Under the pieces are notes generated by a model that was not told the origin of the DNA, searched no databases, and was given only the letters and a program-made list of their open reading frames with translations. A stretch of DNA of 64,000 bases from Medicago truncatula (taxonomy: Eukaryota > Streptophyta > Magnoliopsida > Fabales > Fabaceae). The position numbers and the translations under genes are program-made. Of this stretch, positions 33,646-45,479 are shown one piece after another. The stretch is taken from the NCBI RefSeq assembly GCF_003473485.1, contig NC_053048.1, positions 48,233,755 through 48,297,754 of the forward strand, read 5' to 3'. The stretch's first letter is position 1. Every line of letters starts with the position of its first letter.

Positions 33646-36600
33646 TTATAGTTTCCAGTATATTTTTAACTTGTGCAACACGCCAGCTACCACTCCCCAA
33701 AAAGTGATTTCTGCAAAGATGACATATAAGAGAGTTCCCACTCTCTCTGAGTGCCAAACATTGACAAACACATGCTTCTTAATCCAATGTACCTGATTTA
33801 TATTTTCATGTACAAAACTAAAACATATTAGAAAAATATACTCTAAAACTATTATATAATTAAGACAGACTATATACATATCCAATGGAAATAAATTAAA
33901 AAAAAAAAAAAACGCTGCTTCTTACTAGTGAGTTATTTGGATTTTCATAATACCATCCATTTATAAATCCTGCAAAAATTCCCTCAGCTGCCATCACAAA
34001 CACTAACATAGAATTCATTCCTATCCATTCCAAGAACAAGAATGGAGTACGAATCCCCCAAACATCAATCTGTGTTATTATAAAGAATATTTATTAAAGA
34101 ACCACAAAGTGAAAAAAATAAAGAAAAAAATACTTGAATATATTTGGTGCTTTAATTACCAATATGTAGAGGGCAGAGAAGACAATTCCAGCTATTCCAG
34201 CTGTGAAACAAACATAGCTGATACTATACAGTTGCTTATTAATTGGGACAGCTGAAATATTCCATAAATATTTTTGTTAAGATTTATCTTGAACTCAAAT
34301 TTTATCTTTTTTTAGATGGATTTTGACTTTTGAGAAGTGGTTGTCACACTAGCTTACCATTTGTAAAATGAAGGATAATTGCTATTGTGAGTAACACAAA
34401 TCCCATTGAGACCCATTGTTTGAGCCTATCCCAATGACCCTGCCAAAGATTTCTTCTGTTTTAGGCCTTTCACTAGTAAAATTCAATTTATAAAATAAAT
34501 GTTTGTTTTGTGTATTTGTATAATATAATATATGGTAAGATTTTGTAACCTTGAAATGAATCAAGACATGCCCATAATGGATGCCGATGGTTCCCGAGAG
34601 GATTGCCGATATGGAACTAGTTAAAAAACGAGTTATGTTGTTTAGATACACTAAAATCAACATCGTATCAGACACTATATAGATGCACATTGAATAAGTA
34701 CTGATGTTGTGAAGAGATAAACTCAACTTCCATAGATGAAAGAATAGAGAAACTAATATGAACAAAGTATAGAATGATGAGAAGAATTAATATTCACAAA
34801 TCTAAAATGTACATTGTGATCACACACATACTTATACTATCCATAGCTCTATACAAATCTAACTATGGTTAGTTAACCACCTATAACTAACTATGATAAC
34901 TGTTTTAACTATCAAACCAGTTAGTTAGTTGTCTAACTACTCAGTTACTTATGAAGCAAGTAACTGCCTGATCTATCATATTTTCACACTTAACAGATGT
35001 TGGACCCGAAAAAGAGCTATATAGAAAGCGAAAACCGTATAAAAATATGACATTGATGTCAAATTGTGTGCGAAAGAAACTTTTCTCTATTACTATTTAC
35101 TCTGCATATAGGATTTATTTATTTATTTATTTTTGTATGGAACATTTTGATGCATACTCTAGTACCAATAGGTAGAAAGGAAAGGAAACATGAAGGCAAA
35201 CCTCAACAAGCCCTCTGGTTCAAATGGAGCACGACACCAACTTGGAGCATCTTCGCGAATTGGACCTTCGCCTGGAGAACTGAATGTGCATTCCTATAAA
35301 AGAAATATACGAAATATCTTTAGAAGGAAAACTGCAGGGTATTTTTGCCGAATTCATTTAGAACAATTAATACTTTTTTCTTTCTTTCTGTGATTGGTTT
35401 TATAATTGCGTAGTTTTTTATATTTTATTATTAGTCAGTCGAATTTACAACACTCACACACCAACCAATTGCGCTAGATCTCAACTGCTATTATGTAATA
35501 AAAGTTACAATTCGTTACTAGTTACCTTCAAGTGTCTCCAAACAGGATGTATATAAAAGTGGTTAACCCCCCAAACTTGCCTATCGACATATCCAACAGC
35601 GTTACATGCAGGGCCTCTGTGTCCTCTCATCCCACATATCACCTAATAAATGAAAAGAAGAACAAAATATAAAAAAGTTAAAAGCTTCAACTAACAATTT
35701 AGACATTGGAGAGTGAATATACCGTGTATCTTTTTGGTTCGTCACCGTTAGTATGATCTACGAAACTCCAATCAGGAACGTAGAGGGTGAAAGTTGTGAT
35801 CATGTAAATGAGAAATGCCAAAAAGCCTCCAAACCTAGCTCATGTATATTATTGTACATTAGTAAATGAAAGTTCAGACTTTCAATTAGTATATTTGAAA
35901 TTTGAAATTAAATGAGTGTTGTGTTATCTCACCATTGCCATTTATAGGCAGTGAAAATGGCTATGCGTCCAGGCCTCAAGGTAGTGGGTCTAAGCTTGGT
36001 GGTAAATGTCTCTATTAGAGCCACAATACAATATACTAGTGCTATTCTCTGCACACACAAATTCAAAAATGTGGTCAATCAAAACTGCGTTCAAATGTGA
36101 TTATTTTGCATTAGGCCTCGCGTAACATTTTTCAATTCGTTTGATTTTTTACCTGTAGAATGCCACACCATCTAATAAATTTCATGTCGACTCCATATGA
36201 GAGCTTATCCTCTAGTGCATGAGAGTATCCACCTGTATTATGTTACATAATTAAATTTATCAATGAATTTAGGTAGTATTAATCTTGTTATTTATGCAAC
36301 TCTTTTTTTGCTTGAAATTTGGAAGTGATTTCTACTTAGTATATCTAGAAGGATGCTTAAAAAAATGTATATATAGTGAGTTTGAGGAGTTTTGTTTACC
36401 TTGCAATAGTATACCCCAAAAGAGAAGCTTCAATGTCCTAAGTATTATCTTTTTCACAGCATATTTTATCTTGTGTATTCTCTGCATTATTACAATCAAA
36501 TTTTGTTCATAATTTAAAGGACATAGAGGATACTATAGTACTGGTTCAGAATTGAAAATGTACCTTTAATGCAAGGGCTATGGCAACACCAACAATGAAA

Positions 36601-37222
36601 AGAAAGAAAGGCATTACAAAATCAGCCAAAGTACATCCATCCCACGGGGCATGATCAATGCGTGGATAAGCTCCACCAGCTTTGTCTACCAGTATCATTA
36701 TCTACACATAAATATAGTAGCAGCCCAAAAAACACCATATAGGTTTTTCTTTAAGGAACCATATTGATTAATTAATTCAAGTAAAGGAATATATATTTTA
36801 GACGATTAATTTATTTAAATTGCAAACATTTGTATTTTGTACCACTTTTTTTTATAATGGTTTTTTTTTTTTTTTTGTCAAGTAGTCTACTAACCGGTAC
36901 TCACACATTTTAGATGTGAAGAAGTGGGGAGTCTAAGTTCGAACTCCGACCCCTAAAAATATGTTTTGAAATTGGAAGACACTAACTAATTAATTACCAC
37001 AATGGTGAGACCCCTAAATGCATCAAGTGTAGCAACCCTCTTTGTCTTTTGCTTAACCAGTTCAGGCTGCTGATCCACAGGCTTAGCCATTGTGTATGTG
37101 CCATGCTGATCAACATTTGAATCTACAATATTAATGGTTTCTTGCTCCTTCAACTCATCTTTAGCATCTTCATGATCCAATTGTAATTTGAGGCCTTCTT
37201 CCATTCTCTTAGCTTCATCCAT
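33646..37222 (-). CDS. HGSNAT-like membrane acetyltransferase, paralogue B
   Basis: Thirteen exons on the minus strand: 37222-36998, 36701-36564, 36481-36400, 36232-36153, 36048-35933, 35834-35723, 35642-35526, 35293-35202, 34616-34550, 34439-34358, 34251-34160, 34069-33926, 33792-33646. They keep frame and give 497 residues. Every splice phase matches paralogue A; exon 4 is one codon longer and exon 1 differs mainly in its acidic leader (MDEAKRMEEGLKLQLD). The catalytic-type motif is IDHAPWDG against IDHSPWNG in A. The protein should have about ten membrane spans; by homology it would transfer acetyl groups across an internal membrane, substrate unknown in plants. Intron 8 holds a probable solo LTR and intron 1 a SINE piece. 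Same orientation as A, 11 kb away: a tandem duplication later split by mobile DNA. Confidence 0.93.
34708..34995 (-). mobile_element. Probable solo LTR in intron 8 of paralogue B
   Basis: A 288-bp insert with TG..CA ends is flanked by an exact 5-bp target duplication GATGT (34703-34707 and 34996-35000). Read on the minus strand it opens TGTTAAGTGTGAAAATA, as many Ty1/copia LTRs do. It carries no coding part. The matching flank suggests a fairly recent insertion, after the duplication of the host gene. Confidence 0.7.
36858..36960 (-). mobile_element. Truncated tRNA-derived SINE in intron 1 of paralogue B
   Basis: On the minus strand the piece carries the B-box-like GGAGTTCGAACTTAGAC, then CCCACTTCTTCACATC, and ends in an A-tail (a T-run at about 36860-36877 on the + strand). 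It matches the 3' half of the SINE at 42932-43064. Confidence 0.7.
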
Positions 37223-37275
37223 GAATAGAATAGTGATGAATGATATTCAACAAATTTTTCAAACGTATATATCCT

Positions 37276-37312
<37 letters not shown>

Positions 37313-39565
37313 TGGTATATATATATATATGAGAGTGAGAGAGTTCTAATTCTATATGAATGAACGACGAGACCGGCTGAGAGGTCAATATCTAGAAACA
37401 TAGCAGCTACATTACAAATATAAGAGACATGTATTAAAAACTTTGGATAAATAGAGAGTGGTGATTAATTCCGCCAATTAGCTGTTTCTTGTTGCTCAAT
37501 CAATATTAATACACTAAACTAATAATTTGAGTATGTAGAATTGTTTTGTCTGTCTTTGACAATTGACACCAATGTAACACTCCCCAATTGATGCCATAAA
37601 TACGTATTGATGAGAGAATAAGATAACCCTTAAAAAGATAAAATTTTATTCAAAAAAATATGTATCCATCAACAGGGTCGATCCTAACATTTTAGACTCC
37701 TTAAGTGACCAAAAAAAAAAGATACTCTCAAATTTTTTATCTTAGTATTTTCTTTTTTTTAACACTTTCTATTACAAATGTGTTATCAAGTAGAATTTTG
37801 AAGGATAAAAGGACATGAAGCATTTGGGCACCACGACTGCCGCAAGAATGAAAAACAAACCCGTGGAAAAACTACAAACGGTGTTTATAAAAAGAAATTA
37901 GAGAGTAATTTGCAATTCAAAAATCAACAAAAATAAAATAAAATAAAATTGTGAGCATGTTTGAAATAGTTTTTGTTTTGAGTTTTTGAAATATATAAAT
38001 CTTCTTCTCACAATAGTTATCCTTTTACATGTTTTAGTTTTAGTCCCTAAAATAAAAAAAAAATCAAAATAATTTCCAAATATGTAATTTTAAAAATAGT
38101 TTAGAAAAAAAGTTTTTAATTTTCAAATTTTTAAAAATTAAAAAAGAATTTTTGGGAAGTGTTTCAAACAGGCTCAATCTTCAAGTTCTAACGGAAAAAG
38201 GACTTTGGCAATTTAAAAGTCTGATCAAATATAATGCAAGCCCACTATTGATCTAGAGGGTGGAGTCACTTATGATCCATTTAAATTTAGAGTAAATTTT
38301 ATTTGTAACCTCATCTCATAAGTTGAAATGAATTAGAATTGTTCTCTTAATGGGAGTGGTGAGCGAGTTAGATCTCATCTTTAACTTCTTTGATTAGAAT
38401 TAATTGAATTTTATCAATGACATCCTTATTATGACAATTACACTTTGACTTATTAATCATTCATGGTTGTGGTGCTTCTTCATATCTGACTTTTTAAATA
38501 TCTTGGTCCATTTTATATATAGATGTCACCAAAATACCTTTGGTTTATATTTGTGTCAAACTCCAACTTTTTATCTCACAGACCAATTCTTTTAAGCAAA
38601 TAAGATGTAGAAAGATCAGCAGCATGCTAAGTAGATTGAAATAAAAAGGAAAAGTACAAAGATCGGGAACATAAAATCTAATCTAGTGTAATAAAAAAAT
38701 AAAAAAAATGGGTGATACAAAATAACACTATAAATTAGCCACAAATTCTAATCAAGAGCAATCAAGCGAAGCCGCATACGAACCTAAAACCAAATTAAAA
38801 AAAAAATATAAAATAAGGTGTGAGAGCTGGCGAGCACCAGAGTTGAATCTTTGATAGCGACAATTGAACCCTACCGTTAACACGTTTACGAGTCCATACA
38901 CCAACAATTCATTGTTACAACAGCAACAACAACAAAATAAAGGCCATTTCTAGCCAATCTATTCAAATTCAATCACAAAGGATTGAAACGGGTTTAAGAT
39001 CATGCTCAAATTCTCCGATGCGGCGGACGCAAACCCATAAGCTTTGAAACCTGCTGATGTCAACATATATGAAATCGAATTAGGAAATCAAAACTAGAAA
39101 AGCAAACCAATAATAAAATCCAACACAATCTGACAGTGTGAGGGCTCAATCAAGTTATCACCAACGAAGCATATTAAATAAGTTTTTGGTCCATATAATT
39201 AAAATCAATTTTGTTTTTTGTCCACATAAAAAAAAGTGATATTCTTTGACCTTATAAAATGTTTCAACACACAGATTTAGTCCTTATTAAATTAAACTTT
39301 GTTTAATTATACTTAAACTTATAAATTTTTGAATGATTTTTTATAAATATGTTAAAAATATTATATAAATATTAATTTTTTTTAACATGTTATGAATTAA
39401 ATTTGAATTTCAAGATAAAAGTAATGAAAATTTGAACCTAAAAAACAAATTTTGAGCTAATTTTTTGTGGAGGAACTTTGTATAATGTTCTAAATAAGTA
39501 TGTAAATATTAACCATACATAGGACTTTAAATATCCCTCCGTTTTTTTTTTTTTTTTTGCAATAT
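37223..39565. other. Promoter side of paralogue B and AT-rich spacer
   Basis: A CT microsatellite (37281-37309) and a short TA run (37316-37330) lie within 110 bp of the start codon, in the likely 5' UTR. Beyond about 37450 I found only AT-rich spacer with decayed repeats, such as TTTTTGGTCC-type words at 39180-39300, and no gene. Confidence 0.4.
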
Positions 39566-39801
39566 AAAATATCCCTCCATTACGAACAATGGATTGGTTC
39601 AAGCAGTAAGGGGCTTGAGCCCCTCAAGCATGTGGTCATTGGTTTGATTTTTGGTTCATGTGTATGGAAAAAATTCGGTTGGAGGAGAGAACTCGTCTTT
39701 TGTGTTCCACATATTTCCAGACGAATATTAGTCGAAGCTAAGCGATGGTGGAAACTTTGTACGAATATCATGATAACATAAGGAAAAAAAATATCCCTCC
39801 A
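39566..39801 (+). mobile_element. SINE with 14-bp target duplication
   Basis: A 208-bp insert (39580-39787) starts with a Pol III A-box-like GGTTCAAGCAGTAAGGGG, carries TGTGGTCATTGGTTTGATTT as a B-box-like stretch and ends in an A-rich tail. The exact 14-bp duplication AAAATATCCCTCCA lies at 39566-39579 and 39788-39801. Confidence 0.8.
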
Positions 39802-39889
39802 ATAATTTCAAGGGGAAGTAAATATTTAATATATGTATGTATCAAGACCATGAATCTGAGTTTGAGTTTTATTTCCAAACATTTTAAAT

Positions 39890-40090
39890 TCATTCTTTTT
39901 TCGGTTAATATAGTATTGATACGAAGTTTTCACCACCGTTTAACATTGACTAATATCCGTCGGAGAGTCTGCAGGATACACATAGTGGATTCTTCCCTTT
40001 CATTCGGATTTTTTTCATACACATGCGCCAGAAATTGAACTCTTGACCACATGATTAAAGGATCAAGTCTTTTACCACTTGAACTAATTC
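39890..40090 (-). mobile_element. Diverged, inverted copy of the same SINE
   Basis: Read on the minus strand, GTGGTAAAAGACTTGATCC, then CATGTGGTCAAGAGTTCAAT and GACGGATATTAGTCAATG run parallel to the SINE at 39580-39787 with many differences. Boundaries are approximate. Confidence 0.6.
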
Positions 40091-40132
40091 ATTGTTGGTC
40101 ATTTTAATTTCATTCTATCTTTAAATATTATA

Positions 40133-41504
40133 GGCTTAATTGGACATTTGGTCCTCTAAATAATTATGCGTTTACATTTTGGTCCCATAAATTGTAAAAC
40201 TCACATTTTGGTCCTCTTGGTTTTGCTCCGTCAATCAAAAAGGTCCTAACTGTTAACTTTAACCCCCAAATGTCTATGGTGGACCGACTTTAAAAATGGT
40301 CCACCATAGATCCTATTAATTATTCTAATTTAAACCGTTTGATATTTTTTTAAAAGGAGGGTCGTTGGATTACGCATATGTATTTTATCTTACGGTGAGT
40401 CAACAACACTTAATTATTTCTCCTTTCTTCATCTTCTTCCTCACTTTTCTTCATCATATTCATATCATTTTCACCAACATTCATGAACAAAAATCCAAAA
40501 GAAAAAAAAAAACATAATTTTTTCCTCTCTTTACAAAATCTACTCCACTCTTCTTTCATTTCCTTTTCTTTCTTCCTCTCTCTACAAAACAAAGTCATAC
40601 TCTCCCTCTCCTCCTTTCCAACCGAATTTTCGGGCCATCCACCGTGGTGTTTCCGGCCATCTTTTGTCAAACAAAATACATAATCTACATACTCTCTTCT
40701 TTCTCTATCTCATTCTGAAATTTATTTTTCGATCGGAGACATATTTTAGTCTCCAAACCGTCACTTTCATTATTAGATCTAGACCACCACAAATTGTTTC
40801 ATGACAAACCACCACCATAAACATACTCTCCTTCATATTCTCTACAAAACCCACAAAGAAAAACCACGAACCGGTGAATTTTCTCGGCGACCACCACACC
40901 GAAAAACGACCCCACCACCGCGCCGGACAATGGACAATAACAGATTTGGATTGGTTTTGTTTACCGCACCGGACAACGACCCCACCACCGCGCCGCACCG
41001 GAATTTTCTTAGATGTGTTGTGTTTTGTTTTGCTGGATTGGTTTTGTGAAATAGATTTGGATTTGATTTGAAGAAAGCTCAGATTGATGGAGAAATGGGA
41101 ACTGATTGTTGTTGTGGTTTATTTCCAGAATCTGAAGAAGAAAAAAATAGATATGTGTGTTTCCAAGTTTTTATTAATTTTTTGGGTTTAAATTCTTCTT
41201 TTTTATGGGTTGTTGTGAATTGTGATGAATGTATGAATATTTGATGATGAACAAGAGTGAGGGAGAAGAAGAGAGAAGATGATAGTGCTGAAAAAATTAG
41301 GTGCCGATGGCTCACTATAGGTATAATGGACATGCAATCAAACGGTTAATATCACATCAAAAAATTTAAACATTAAAAATCTAACGGAGGGGATCAATTT
41401 GACTGACGGAGTAAAATCAAGGGGACCAAAATGTGAGTTTTACAATTTATAGGACCAAAATGTAAACTCATAATTATTTAGGGGACCAAATGTCCAATTA
41501 AGCC
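40133..41504. mobile_element. 1.4-kb non-autonomous MULE (possible Pack-MULE)
   Basis: Inverted terminal repeats of more than 110 bp open GGCTTAATTGGACATTTGG at both ends and are flanked by an exact 9-bp target duplication AATATTATA (40124-40132 and 41505-41513). The interior (about 40400-41330) is richer in GC and in CT/GA than its surroundings, with CCACCACC and CGCCGGACAA words and several short open frames on both strands, like the 5' part of a host gene. No transposase was recognised and no parent gene identified. Confidence 0.88.
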
Positions 41505-41526
41505 AATATTATATCATAACAATCAT

Positions 41527-42064
41527 TAGGGATGACAAAGTGGGTCGGCCTTCCCCGTTTAGACCCGCCCCATTTAAACCCGCCTAAAATAGGATGAGAT
41601 GGGCATAGTAAATTTAGGTGACCGAGTTCAAAATCTCACTCCGTCCCGCTTAACGGCGAGTTGGTGGGTTAACCCGCCAAACAAAAAATAATAATTTTTA
41701 ATGAATTTTTTTGACAATTTGTTTTAATAAAAATAATATGGTGTTTTTATTTAAACAAATAAAATTGGCAGCAAATAAATTTGTTGTAAAAATAAAGTTT
41801 ATGAGACAAATTTGAGTTATGATAGATTATTGGGTCGCTCCCATTTAAATTTTATCAAACGCGTTGAATGAAAAAAAATTAATAAATAACAAATTGACAA
41901 GTTAGGGGGCCAGCCCTCCCTGTCCATATCCGGAACAGTTTTTTAAACAAGCTAAACGGAGTGGACCAATTGAAAGAGACGAGTTCAAAACTTCAACTCA
42001 GTCCGTAAAAAATAACGGACTAAACGAACTGTCCCAACAGGTTGGACCCTTTTTCCAACCCTTA
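41527..42064. mobile_element. hAT-type MITE
   Basis: The ends TAGGGATGACAAAGTGGGTC and (complement) TAAGGGTTGGAAAAAGGGTC are flanked by an exact 8-bp duplication ACAATCAT (41519-41526 and 42065-42072). The interior has repeated ACCCGCC/GGCGGGT words, as in a common plant hAT MITE group. No coding part. Confidence 0.85.
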
Positions 42065-42912
42065 ACAATCATTAACCCTGTTTAAAGAGACGTGACAGGA
42101 GTCAACAGCCAAAGACTACGAAGATCAATTTGTTGTAGGCCTCAAGCTCACATAAGTGGAGATATATGAACCATACATAGAACTTCTCTTATGAGTGGAG
42201 ATATATCCCCACTTTTCCACTTTAGTACCTGATTGATAAACACCACGTAGTGCTCGTCATTTTCTCCATTCATATCATTGTACATGTTATATCATATGGC
42301 ATGCGACTATGAAGCTATTTATTTTTAAAAAGATTTAGCGAAATTCACGCACACTAAACATTGAGAAGTTGCGATTTAGAGGTTTAAATCTATATTTCGA
42401 TGTATCAAATGTCTTTGTAACTAACATATGATGAATTGTATTTACTATCACTATATTCACGCACACTAAATATTGAGAAGTTGCAATTTAGAGGTTTAAA
42501 TCAATATTCGGATGCATCTATATTCTGATTGATAAACTATCACTTTTTTTTTTGGGTACAAATGACATTATTTTTCTATTCATGATATATTTGTCTGCAG
42601 TATTAAAAAAAATTGATTGATAATTCTTTCTAACTGCACTGGCCATGTTTTCCTTAACCATGGTGTTTGGATGTCAATTTTCACATGTATCTTGGGATGT
42701 ATATTCACTAAAGAAACTACCCAATTCTAGAGGACAAGGGAGATAAAAATATTCTATGTAGAAACGGTGGGAAAAATTCCTCAAAAAATATTGTCTAAGG
42801 AATTCAAATAAAAAATGTTAGCAATGCATTTTCCTAAAAAATATATAAAACATTTCATTTATTCCCTCAAAAAAATTATAAATATATCATATACTATCTA
42901 TCAGCATTTATA
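42065..42912. other. Spacer with a duplicated 60-bp segment
   Basis: A segment containing TTCACGCACACTAAACATTG, then GAGAAGTTGCGATTTAGAGG recurs about 115 bp later (near 42340-42410 and 42455-42520). Its style resembles a decayed SINE body. No gene. Confidence 0.4.
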
Positions 42913-43358
42913 GGCTAAATTACATCGGATGTTTTTTTTTTTGTCTAATAGCCTAGTGGTTAAAGCTCACACAATTAAATGTGGAGAAGTGGGGTGTCCG
43001 GAATTCGAACCCCGACCCCTGCATAAATTATGCAATGTCCCTGCCAACTGAGCTAAGCTCACGGCTTTAAGTTATTTAATTGTAACAAGTTAGTAGTTTA
43101 AATATTTTTCATAGCACTTAGGTCTTTAAGTTATTTAATTATAACTTTTAGGTATCGAATAACTTCAATTTTTAGGATCTAGAATCCCCAAAATTGTTAC
43201 GGTTAAATAACTTAAATGACCTCATTGGTACATGAAAAACTTAAAGAACCAACTTGTTATAATTTATTAACTTAAATGAGCTAGGTGGTACGAGAAAAAC
43301 TTAAATGATCAATTTATTACAATTAAATAACTTAAATGACTTATGATATAATTTAGCC
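42913..43358. mobile_element. MITE with GGCTAAATTA ends, split by a SINE
   Basis: The left end GGCTAAATTACATC and the right end (complement) GGCTAAATTATATC bracket arms rich in CTTAAATGA / TAAGTTATTTAATT words. A full-length SINE sits within the left arm. Confidence 0.65.
42932..43064 (-). mobile_element. tRNA-derived SINE, apparently full length
   Basis: On the minus strand it opens CCGTGAGCTTAGCTCAGTTG (A box), then GGGGTTCGAATTCCGG (B box), and ends CTAGGCTATTAGAC plus an A-tail (the T-run at 42934-42943). It inserted into the MITE at 42913-43358. Related pieces lie at 36858-36960, 47570-47643 and 55272-55362. Confidence 0.85.
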
Positions 43359-43520
43359 ATATATATATATGGCTTTTCTATCATGTGCAAATTTGCACAT
43401 GATAAGAAATTTAAAGTAGTAACTTTGACTTGGAACTTGTGCATTTTATATTAAATATGTAGGTTTTTAATGAAAAGTTACTATTTTTAGTAGCCTTAAC
43501 ATTTGCACAGGTTAGACAAA

Positions 43521-43522
43521 CC

Positions 43523-43601
<79 letters not shown>

Positions 43602-43627
43602 TAAACCCCATATATATATATATATAT
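43521..43627. repeat. (CA)n/(TA)n compound microsatellite
   Basis: CA from 43521 to 43538, TA from 43539 to 43596, then AACCCTAAACCCCA (two telomere-like words) and TA again to 43627. Open frames here are repeat artefacts. Confidence 0.97.
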
Positions 43628-43633
43628 GGCAAG

Positions 43634-43740
43634 TTTTATGGTACACCTAACAATTTGAGTGTATTGGTACACCAAATCCTTAAATCAATAGTTAAATGAG
43701 TTATTTTTTGTAGGAAAAAATTATTTTATATATATATATA
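43634..43740. repeat. Truncated copy of the 22976-23344 MITE
   Basis: TTTATGGTACACCTAAC, then GAGTGTATTGGTACACC and ATAGTTAAATGAGTTATTT match the left half of the MITE near 23.0 kb. The right half is missing. Confidence 0.65.
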
Positions 43741-45373
43741 TATGTGTGACAATTTAACACGAAAAATATTAGCAATGCATTTCTTTCTCAAAAAAAAAAA
43801 ACAATGCATTTCTTTCAACACCTTCAATAATTGAGTACAATTTATATTATCTCTCTAATTGTATGCATGGGTTTTTATTGCATTTGGAGAACCATTTCTG
43901 AAGTGACGTGACTCATCCAATAACAAATAATATTCGCATGACAAACAATTCATTGGTTGTAGTTATCTGTTTTCTCATTGCATAGATTTTGTCAGACGAA
44001 AAAAACGGAGAAAAAGATAACTACAACCATTACATAAACAATCTTATAATGAATGTTCCAAACATCTTTAAAGATTTTAAAATTCAAATATTTCAATTTA
44101 CAATACAATAATTACACAATTACTTCAAAAAAAATAATACAATAATTACATAAATATTCATAAAAGTTACCTATTCAAAGGGTTTGAATGTCCTCAGAAC
44201 ATTTCGTTAGCATTTACAATACATAAAAGTGCAAGAAAATACAAAAATGGAAGAGACAGAAGAAAACATATTTACTGAAATATACAACCTAAAGAAAAAG
44301 CACTATAATATTAAATGAAGGTTTATGCTAACAAATATTACAAGGACACTTGTTAATGATCTAAAAAAGAAAATAATTTATAAATTTTATATAAATAAAG
44401 TTCTTTATTAAAGTTTCAAAATGTTAAATATACAATTCATTTAGAAGTGTTCCAAGAACACTTGCTATCATTTCCTTTAAATGAATACAAACTCGTTTCA
44501 ATTCTTAAGAAAAAATTCTGAAATTCAACTTAGTTTACGTAGAAAACAAATATCCTGTGATACATTACTCCATTTGGCAAAAATAGTTTTAGGTATTCAA
44601 TTTTAGAAGTTTAATTTTGATACATGGTTCCGATAAGAGTTTTATACCGTCAATAATTCACAACCAACTAATGTGTAATCTTTTTTTTGGGGTGCAATCT
44701 TAGAAGTAAATATGATGTCCAAACATTTTTAATAATTTAACGATTATAATTGATTGACGCAATAATTTTTTTACATTTGTGTATATAAATATAAGTCCAA
44801 AACTTATCATCTTAGACTAATATGTCTCAAATTGATAATTTTAAGAAGATATTAATTTCTATATACTAATGTAATGATGTATAAATATTACTCAAATAAG
44901 ATAAAGAAATAAAACAAAAATATTCATAGATATTTATGATATGTTCCTTATGGTAACTGAGTTCATGAATTATGATCAACAAATAATCCGAGCTGCAAGA
45001 TACATTGGTTATGTATAAACTTTTTTTTATTGTAAAGAAAATGTATAAACTTTTTCCTTTTTGTAATAAAAGGGGGTCAAAGATCCTTAAAAAAAAGAGA
45101 GGTCCATGACTTTATAAAAATAAAATAAAAGAAAGACGGTCAAGACCCAATTATATATAAACTTTTATTTTAAAAACTACTAATAGAGGTATGTTGATAA
45201 AAAATAATTAATGTATTTGAAAATACCAAAAGAGTTTTATAAAAAGGGATAAAAAAATTCTTTATAATTAGGGACGGAGTAGTTTAGATTTGTATTTTTC
45301 TCTCAAATACTACTTTTTACTCTAAATTAAAAATGATGAGTCTTATCCATAAAATCCATACTCATTTTCCCCC
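43741..45373. other. Spacer upstream of the MFS transporter gene
   Basis: AT-rich. It includes a small MITE at 44334-44474 (ATGCTAACAAATATT at the left; CACTTGCTATCATTT at the right), third in the AATGTTAACA-like group. No other feature supported. Confidence 0.4.
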
Positions 45374-45380
45374 TATATAC
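45374..45380 (+). promoter_or_regulatory. Likely TATA box of the MFS transporter gene
   Basis: CTATATAC lies about 105 bp before the start codon, which would put transcription start near 45405 and leave a leader of about 75 nt. Inferred from position and sequence only. Confidence 0.45.
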
Positions 45381-45479
45381 CCACACCACACACCCCATAT
45401 ATACACTGTCCTTCATATATAGTATCATCCCATTGAATCACTGATCCACAAAGTGTCAGAAACAGAACATAGTAGCAAA

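Noticed and set aside
39580-40090. The two inverted SINE copies as the ends of one transposon
   Set aside because: The left copy has its own exact 14-bp target duplication and Pol III boxes, so the inverted pair is two separate SINE insertions.
43597-43610. Interstitial telomere repeat
   Set aside because: Only two AACCCTAAACCCC-type words within a TA tract; too short to call telomeric.
43411-43632. Tyr/Ile-repeat frame on the minus strand
   Set aside because: It is produced by the TA microsatellite.
45453-45479. GTG-initiated N-terminal extension of the MFS transporter
   Set aside because: It needs a non-ATG start; the ATG at 45480 gives the normal family N-terminus.
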